In this document: positions 5,218-8,561 of the stretch, one piece after another
Layout of the letters: every line of letters begins with the position of its first letter
Numbering within the stretch: position 1 is the first letter of the stretch
Assembly (NCBI GenBank): GCA_022545645.1
Contig: JACZQQ010000110.1
Location: 1 to 8,561, forward strand
Length of the DNA stretch: 8,561 nt
Origin: Acidobacteriota bacterium
Lineage (GTDB): Bacteria; Acidobacteriota; UBA6911; RPQK01; JADFOI01
Reading direction: 5' to 3'
The notes under the pieces: generated by a model
The model's database searches: none
Told to the model about the DNA's origin: nothing
The model's input: the letters and a program-made list of their open reading frames with translations, nothing else
Made by a program: the position numbers and the translations under genes

Positions 5218-6427
5218 ACTCCCCACCAGCGATATCCACAAAATGGCGGTCGAGGAACTGGACACCTCCAAACTCCTCACCAACGCAGCCAGACAGCGGG
5301 ATGAGCGGAATTACAAGGACCTTCTGATCATAGACGTGGACTGTCATCACTATGAAAATGAGTCGCTGCGGGAGATCGTCGAGTATATCGAAGATCCTGT
5401 CATGAAACATGCTGCCCAGATGGCCACCACCGGGGGTACCGGGGTGCAGACTTCTTTTTTGCCGGGCCTGGTCGGTTATCAGGACATTGCGGGACGGGTC
5501 ACCCGTTATCCCTTGCGAAAGAGTGAAAAGACTCCAGCCGGCAAGGTCCATCGCGACGTGACCCTCACCCTTCGATGGATGGACGCCATGGGAGTGGACT
5601 ATGTCTGCCTCTTTCCCACACCGATGCTGGCCATGGGCTCACACCCCCAGAAGGAGGTGGAAGTCAACATGGCGCGTGCTTACAACCGTTGGCTTACTGA
5701 GAATATTCTCTACACTGAGTCCCGCATCAAGTCGATGCTCTATTTGCCCTTCAACGATCCTGATGCCACCTACAAAATGGTCCAGGACTTCGGAGACAAA
5801 AAGGGGGTGGTTGGCTTCATGGTGACGGCCGTGAGATACGCTCAGGTCTACGACAACGCCTACATGAAGACTTATTCCCTGCTCGAGGAATTGGGTAAGC
5901 CGCTCGCTTTCCATGCCGGTTACAACTGGTCGGACCCCATCCTTGCCACCACCAACCGGTTCATCGCCACCCACGCCTTGGGTTTTACCTTTTTCAATAT
6001 CGTTCACTGCGCCAACTGGATTGTCAACGGACTGCCGGTACGCTTCCCCAAGCTGAAGGTAATCTGGATTGAATCGGGCATCGCCTGGATTCCCTGGCTG
6101 ATGCAGCGGCTGGACAATGACTACAAGATGCGCAGTTCGGAGTGCCCTTCTCTCAAGAAGCTGCCCAGCGAGTATATGCGCGAGATGTATTACACCTCCC
6201 AGCCCATGGAGATGCCGGATGACTTGAGCGTCCTGGAGACCACCTTCAAGATGATGAATGCGGAGACTCAGCTCTTGTGGGCCTCCGATTACCCCCACTG
6301 GGACATGGACCTACCCAGCAAAATTTACGATCTGCCCATCCTTTCCGAGCAGGCCAAGCGCAACATTCTGGGCGAGAATGCCCGCGGCCTTTTCAACCTG
6401 GATACCAACGACCGATTTCCCAAGTGA
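5204..6427 (+). CDS. Amidohydrolase family 2 (ACMSD-like) metal-dependent hydrolase or decarboxylase
   Basis: The 407-residue TIM-barrel protein belongs to the family of aminocarboxymuconate semialdehyde decarboxylase, 5-carboxyvanillate decarboxylase (LigW) and related C-C hydrolases. Its first strand ends D44-V-D46-C-H48-H-Y-E51, the D-x-D-x-H-x-x-E variant of the metal site. H237 (FHAGYNW), H268 (NIVHCANW) and D362 (ASDYPHWD) fit the remaining metal and catalytic positions. The segment GLPVRFPKLKVIWIESG (276-292) is typical of the family before the last strands. No signal peptide is seen, so it should act in the cytoplasm. It is longer than ACMSD itself (about 330 residues), mainly through its N-terminal and middle segments. 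It overlaps the Rieske gene by 14 bases. Decarboxylation or hydrolysis of an aromatic or ring-cleavage acid is plausible; the exact reaction cannot be read. Confidence 0.9.
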   Translation: MSWHELPTSDIHKMAVEELDTSKLLTNAARQRDERNYKDLLIIDVDCHHYENESLREIVEYIEDPVMKHAAQMATTGGTGVQTSFLPGLVGYQDIAGRVTRYPLRKSEKTPAGKVHRDVTLTLRWMDAMGVDYVCLFPTPMLAMGSHPQKEVEVNMARAYNRWLTENILYTESRIKSMLYLPFNDPDATYKMVQDFGDKKGVVGFMVTAVRYAQVYDNAYMKTYSLLEELGKPLAFHAGYNWSDPILATTNRFIATHALGFTFFNIVHCANWIVNGLPVRFPKLKVIWIESGIAWIPWLMQRLDNDYKMRSSECPSLKKLPSEYMREMYYTSQPMEMPDDLSVLETTFKMMNAETQLLWASDYPHWDMDLPSKIYDLPILSEQAKRNILGENARGLFNLDTNDRFPK

Positions 6428-6442
6428 CCCCCTCTAGCCGGC

Positions 6443-6475
6443 TTGACAAGTCCGCGGCTTTGGCCTCAATATACG
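6443..6475 (+). promoter_or_regulatory. TTGACA box with a distant TATACG: tentative promoter
   Basis: In the 101-base gap before the exported amidohydrolase, TTGACA (6443-6448) is perfect, but the best -10 (TATACG, 6470-6475) is 21 bases away. At 17-18 bases only poor matches exist. The ten bases CTCAATATAC (6465-6474) also occur at the -10 of the divergent - strand promoter. The long spacer may mean a weak or activator-dependent promoter, or that the -35 match is fortuitous. Confidence 0.35.
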
Positions 6476-6494
6476 CAGGAAAATTCGTTTCGTT

Positions 6495-6504
6495 TAAGCG
6501 CTTA
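6495..6504. promoter_or_regulatory. Palindrome TAAGCGCTTA, LacI/GalR-family-like operator
   Basis: A perfect 10-bp palindrome with a central CG, in the context TTTAAGCGCTTACC, resembles the core of LacI/GalR-family operators, including the AAGCGCTT type. It lies downstream of the candidate promoter and 13 bases before the ribosome site, where a bound repressor would block transcription of the exported amidohydrolase gene. No LacI-type regulator is encoded in the window. A 10-bp palindrome can also arise by chance. Confidence 0.35.
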
Positions 6505-6517
6505 CCATACGAACTTC

Positions 6518-6523
6518 GGAGGG
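6518..6523 (+). promoter_or_regulatory. Ribosome binding site for the exported amidohydrolase
   Basis: GGAGGG lies five bases before the ATG at 6529. This sets the start after the intergenic region and gives a signal-peptide N-terminus, instead of the long open frame that runs back into the preceding gene. Confidence 0.8.
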
Positions 6524-6528
6524 TTGTG

Positions 6529-8400
6529 ATGAGTAGAAAACGGGTCATTCCTTTCACTTTCCTAACGCTCGGGCTGCTCTTGCCTGCTCCTGGCCTGTCC
6601 CAGGACTATACCGCTTTGGTAGAAGACATGGGCTATGCCGACACGATCTTGGTGAATGGAAAGATCGTCAGCATGGATGACCGGAGCAACGTCCCCAATA
6701 CCCCGGGAAATATCTTTGAAGCGATGGCCATCAAGGGGAAAAGGATCATGGCCCTGGGAACTCATGAGCAAATGCAGAGGCTGGCCGGGTCCAGAACCCA
6801 GACCGTAGACATGGGCCAAAGGACCGTTATCCCAGGCTTGATTCAAACTCACTACCACCTTTTTACGGGTGCCGCCAGAAAATATGGCCCTCAGTTCGGG
6901 CTCACCGATCCCAGCGTCAAGCTGACCGTGGTGGCAGAGACCACGCCCGAGGCCACCGCCAAGAGGATCCGGGACATCATCACCAATGCCATCCGAACCC
7001 AGAACATTGCCCGGGGACAGTGGATCAGCGTGGCTGTCCAGGAGGGTAAAGAGAATCTTCCAGGCACCAACCGCACTTGGTTTTATGTCGGAAAACTCAA
7101 CAGAAGACAGTTGGATGCAGCGACTCCGAACCATCCTGTGATGGTTTGGGGAGGGATTGGTGGATACTTTAACTCAGTGGCGATTGAAGAATTCAAGGAA
7201 GTTTTCCCCGACTGGGAAGACAGCACCAACTTGGAAACCGGTCCCGGATCCGCTCTCAACGGCTATTTCGCAGTTCCCGAACAGGGCGCACTGACCTTTG
7301 AATATTGGTGGAAAGACAAGCCTCTTTCCGATTTAGCGGAAGTGATGCGACTGCAGGGCTTGGATGTGATCAGAGCCGGTATCACCACCGTAGCCACCCG
7401 CCTTTTGTATCCCAGAACCGTGGCTGCCTACAGTCTGTTGAACCGGGAGGGACAGCTGCCACACCGTCTCGCCTATTACATCGAATCGCAGAGAGGAAAC
7501 CTTTTCAGCCGCAAGACCATCAACGAATTCTATCGAGGGTACGGGGCTCCCTGGACGGACCATGCCCATGGAGGGGAGATGATGTGGCTCAACGGGATGT
7601 GCCACGAGATATGGGATTCCACCCAAAACAACATCTGCATGGGTCCCGATCTATCCGCACCTGAGGACATCAAGGCCCGCGAGCGCTGCCCCAATCCAGA
7701 CCTCAAGGCCTGGGTCGCCCTTCGGGCCGGGCTCATCAATGGATGGCGTGCGGCGGGGGTTCACGGGACTTCCCCCCACGGGGTGAGACTTTACATCCAG
7801 ATGCTGGAAGAGGCCATGAGGGAAGCGAATTTCTCCGTCGAGTATGTGAGAGATCTCAGGCTGACCCTGGAACACAATCAGGTGTTGGGAAACGTGCCTG
7901 ACGTCATGGAAGCCATCAAGAAGTACGGCATCATTCTCAATGTCAACACCGGCTATCTGGCTGAGGTGCCGAAGCTGATCGAGGATTATGGTGAGGAACT
8001 GAGAAAGTTTGCCATGCCCGTCAAAACCTGGATCGAGGATGGAATACGGGTGACCTTCGAGGCCCGCGGGACTGATTTTTGGACTCCCATCCATACGCTG
8101 GTGACCCGGGAAACAGCGGTCAGCAGGGTCTACCCGGAGTCGGTGGTCCTGCTTCCTGAAGAAGCAATCGACCGCGTCACGGCTCTGAAGATGGCCACCA
8201 CCTGGGCTTCTGAATATATGCTGGCCGAGGATACCATCGGCACGCTGGAGCCGGGAAAGTACGCAGACTTTGCGGTGCTGGACAGAGACTATTTCACCAT
8301 CCCGGTGGATGATATTCCCAATATGAAGTCGGTCATGACGGGTCTCAACGGCAAGATCGTCTACGACAACAGCTCGGGCCAGGATCGGTTCCCCGAGTGA
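6529..8400 (+). CDS. Exported amidohydrolase family 3 (YtcJ-like) protein
   Basis: From the ATG at 6529 the protein has 623 residues. MSRKR plus a hydrophobic stretch ending PAPGLS (19-24) is a Sec signal peptide with likely cleavage before Q25, so it should act outside the cytoplasmic membrane. The N-terminal beta-sandwich half (ADTILVNGKIVSMDD, 37-51) leads to the first metal motif H108-Y-H110. Later marks are VHGTSPHG (411-418), LEHNQVLG with H449, GTDFW with D516, and the closing LEPGKYADFAVLDRD typical of the family. The usual Asp before the HxH is Q106 (IQTHYH). A segment at 358-387 carries three cysteines (C358, C370, C387), compatible with a disulfide in an exported protein. Family 3 enzymes hydrolyse amide, ester or related bonds in mostly unknown substrates. 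It may be transcribed separately from the Rieske/amidohydrolase pair. Confidence 0.88.
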   Translation: MSRKRVIPFTFLTLGLLLPAPGLSQDYTALVEDMGYADTILVNGKIVSMDDRSNVPNTPGNIFEAMAIKGKRIMALGTHEQMQRLAGSRTQTVDMGQRTVIPGLIQTHYHLFTGAARKYGPQFGLTDPSVKLTVVAETTPEATAKRIRDIITNAIRTQNIARGQWISVAVQEGKENLPGTNRTWFYVGKLNRRQLDAATPNHPVMVWGGIGGYFNSVAIEEFKEVFPDWEDSTNLETGPGSALNGYFAVPEQGALTFEYWWKDKPLSDLAEVMRLQGLDVIRAGITTVATRLLYPRTVAAYSLLNREGQLPHRLAYYIESQRGNLFSRKTINEFYRGYGAPWTDHAHGGEMMWLNGMCHEIWDSTQNNICMGPDLSAPEDIKARERCPNPDLKAWVALRAGLINGWRAAGVHGTSPHGVRLYIQMLEEAMREANFSVEYVRDLRLTLEHNQVLGNVPDVMEAIKKYGIILNVNTGYLAEVPKLIEDYGEELRKFAMPVKTWIEDGIRVTFEARGTDFWTPIHTLVTRETAVSRVYPESVVLLPEEAIDRVTALKMATTWASEYMLAEDTIGTLEPGKYADFAVLDRDYFTIPVDDIPNMKSVMTGLNGKIVYDNSSGQDRFPE

Positions 8401-8406
8401 AAAAAG

Positions 8407-8448
8407 GAAGAGTTTAGGGACAGGCTTAAGCCTGTCCCTAAACTCTTC
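8407..8448. repeat. Perfect 42-bp palindrome between convergent genes, likely bidirectional terminator
   Basis: All 21 base pairs match around a central CTTAAG, so the transcript can form a very stable hairpin in either direction. It starts six bases after the TGA of the exported amidohydrolase and ends eight bases before the stop of the convergent - strand gene. Its + side is preceded by AAAAA (8401-8405), which becomes a five-U run for - strand transcripts, fitting an intrinsic terminator in that direction. In the + direction only CTCCCTCC follows, so stopping there would rest on the hairpin alone. The outer arm AGAGTTTAGGGA relates it to the palindrome at 39-66. Confidence 0.8.
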
Positions 8449-8456
8449 TCCCTCCT

Positions 8457-8561
8457 TTACAGCTCCCGTGCAATCACCCCATGAAATTTCTCCACCTGCT
8501 CAGGCGGCTGAGGCCGGGTAAGGAAGCTGATCAGAACGAACAAAAACACGTTGACGAAAAA
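8457..8561 (-). CDS. C-terminal end of a membrane protein, probably a sodium:solute symporter (partial)
   Basis: Reading the - strand from the window edge gives 34 residues and a TAA at 8457-8459. A hydrophobic run, FFVNVFLFVLISFLTRP, looks like the end of a transmembrane helix. A charged tail PPEQVEKFHGVIARELstop-type end follows (PPEQVEKFHGVIAREL, then stop). The step from a last helix to TRP and a short polar tail is what I recall from C-termini of sodium:solute symporter (SSF) proteins. The gene is convergent with the exported amidohydrolase and is cut off at its 5' side. Only the tail is visible, so another multi-helix transporter family is possible. Confidence 0.5.
   Translation of the reverse strand, partial: FFVNVFLFVLISFLTRPQPPEQVEKFHGVIAREL

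Noticed and set aside
5639..6298. 219-codon - strand frame opposite the amidohydrolase-2 gene
   Set aside because: It is antisense to a gene with intact metal-binding motifs and shows no coherent protein features.
6436..6459. Short inverted repeat AGCCG...CGGCT around the TTGACA box as an operator or terminator
   Set aside because: Arms of five bases with a 14-base loop are too weak to separate from chance in GC-rich DNA.
6277..6528. 84-residue N-terminal extension of the exported amidohydrolase frame
   Set aside because: It overlaps the end of the preceding gene. A good ribosome site and signal peptide support the ATG at 6529.

Overview
The window looks like a chromosomal catabolic region from a bacterium of moderately high GC. 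I cannot place it firmly. The mix of CoA-dependent acid catabolism, a Rieske protein, amidohydrolases and AT-rich heptamer intergenic repeats would suit an uncultivated environmental lineage such as Acidobacteriota, but that is a low-confidence guess. There are no phage, plasmid, transposase, rRNA, tRNA or CRISPR signatures.

Layout. (1) Positions 1-274 hold the possible last codons of a + strand gene, then a dense repeat locus: a 28-bp perfect palindrome, two mirror-image 64-nt arrays of heptamers with the same internal architecture, a small hairpin between them, and a GC-rich palindrome. (2) Positions 275-4690 form a tight four-gene operon on the - strand. In transcription order it encodes a crotonase resembling hydroxycinnamoyl-CoA hydratase-lyase, an acyl-CoA dehydrogenase, and two family III (CaiB/BaiF) CoA-transferases. 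(3) Positions 4691-4845 are a divergent control region, with a near-consensus sigma-70 promoter for the - strand operon (TTGACA-17-TATACT) and a weaker candidate for the + strand. (4) Positions 4846-6427 encode a small Rieske protein overlapping an amidohydrolase-2 (ACMSD-like) gene, so the two are probably translationally coupled. (5) Positions 6529-8400 encode an exported amidohydrolase-3 protein behind its own intergenic region, which contains a TTGACA box and a LacI-family-like palindrome. (6) A perfect 42-bp palindrome separates this gene from the convergent 3' end of a probable sodium:solute symporter, cut by the window edge.

How the genes may work together (inference). The - strand operon has what is needed to activate a carboxylic acid by CoA transfer, desaturate it at alpha/beta, and hydrate (possibly then cleave) the enoyl-CoA. 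The divergent Rieske/amidohydrolase pair could decarboxylate or hydrolyse a related, perhaps aromatic, acid. The exported amidohydrolase could act on an extracellular precursor, and the symporter could import substrate. The substrate is unknown. The crotonase lacks residues that read the 4-hydroxyl group in classical feruloyl-CoA enzymes, so ordinary ferulate is not the best guess.

The most unusual features are the symmetric heptamer arrays, the related palindromes near both ends of the window, the CoA-transferase pair in which only one member keeps the catalytic Asp, and the altered crotonase active site.
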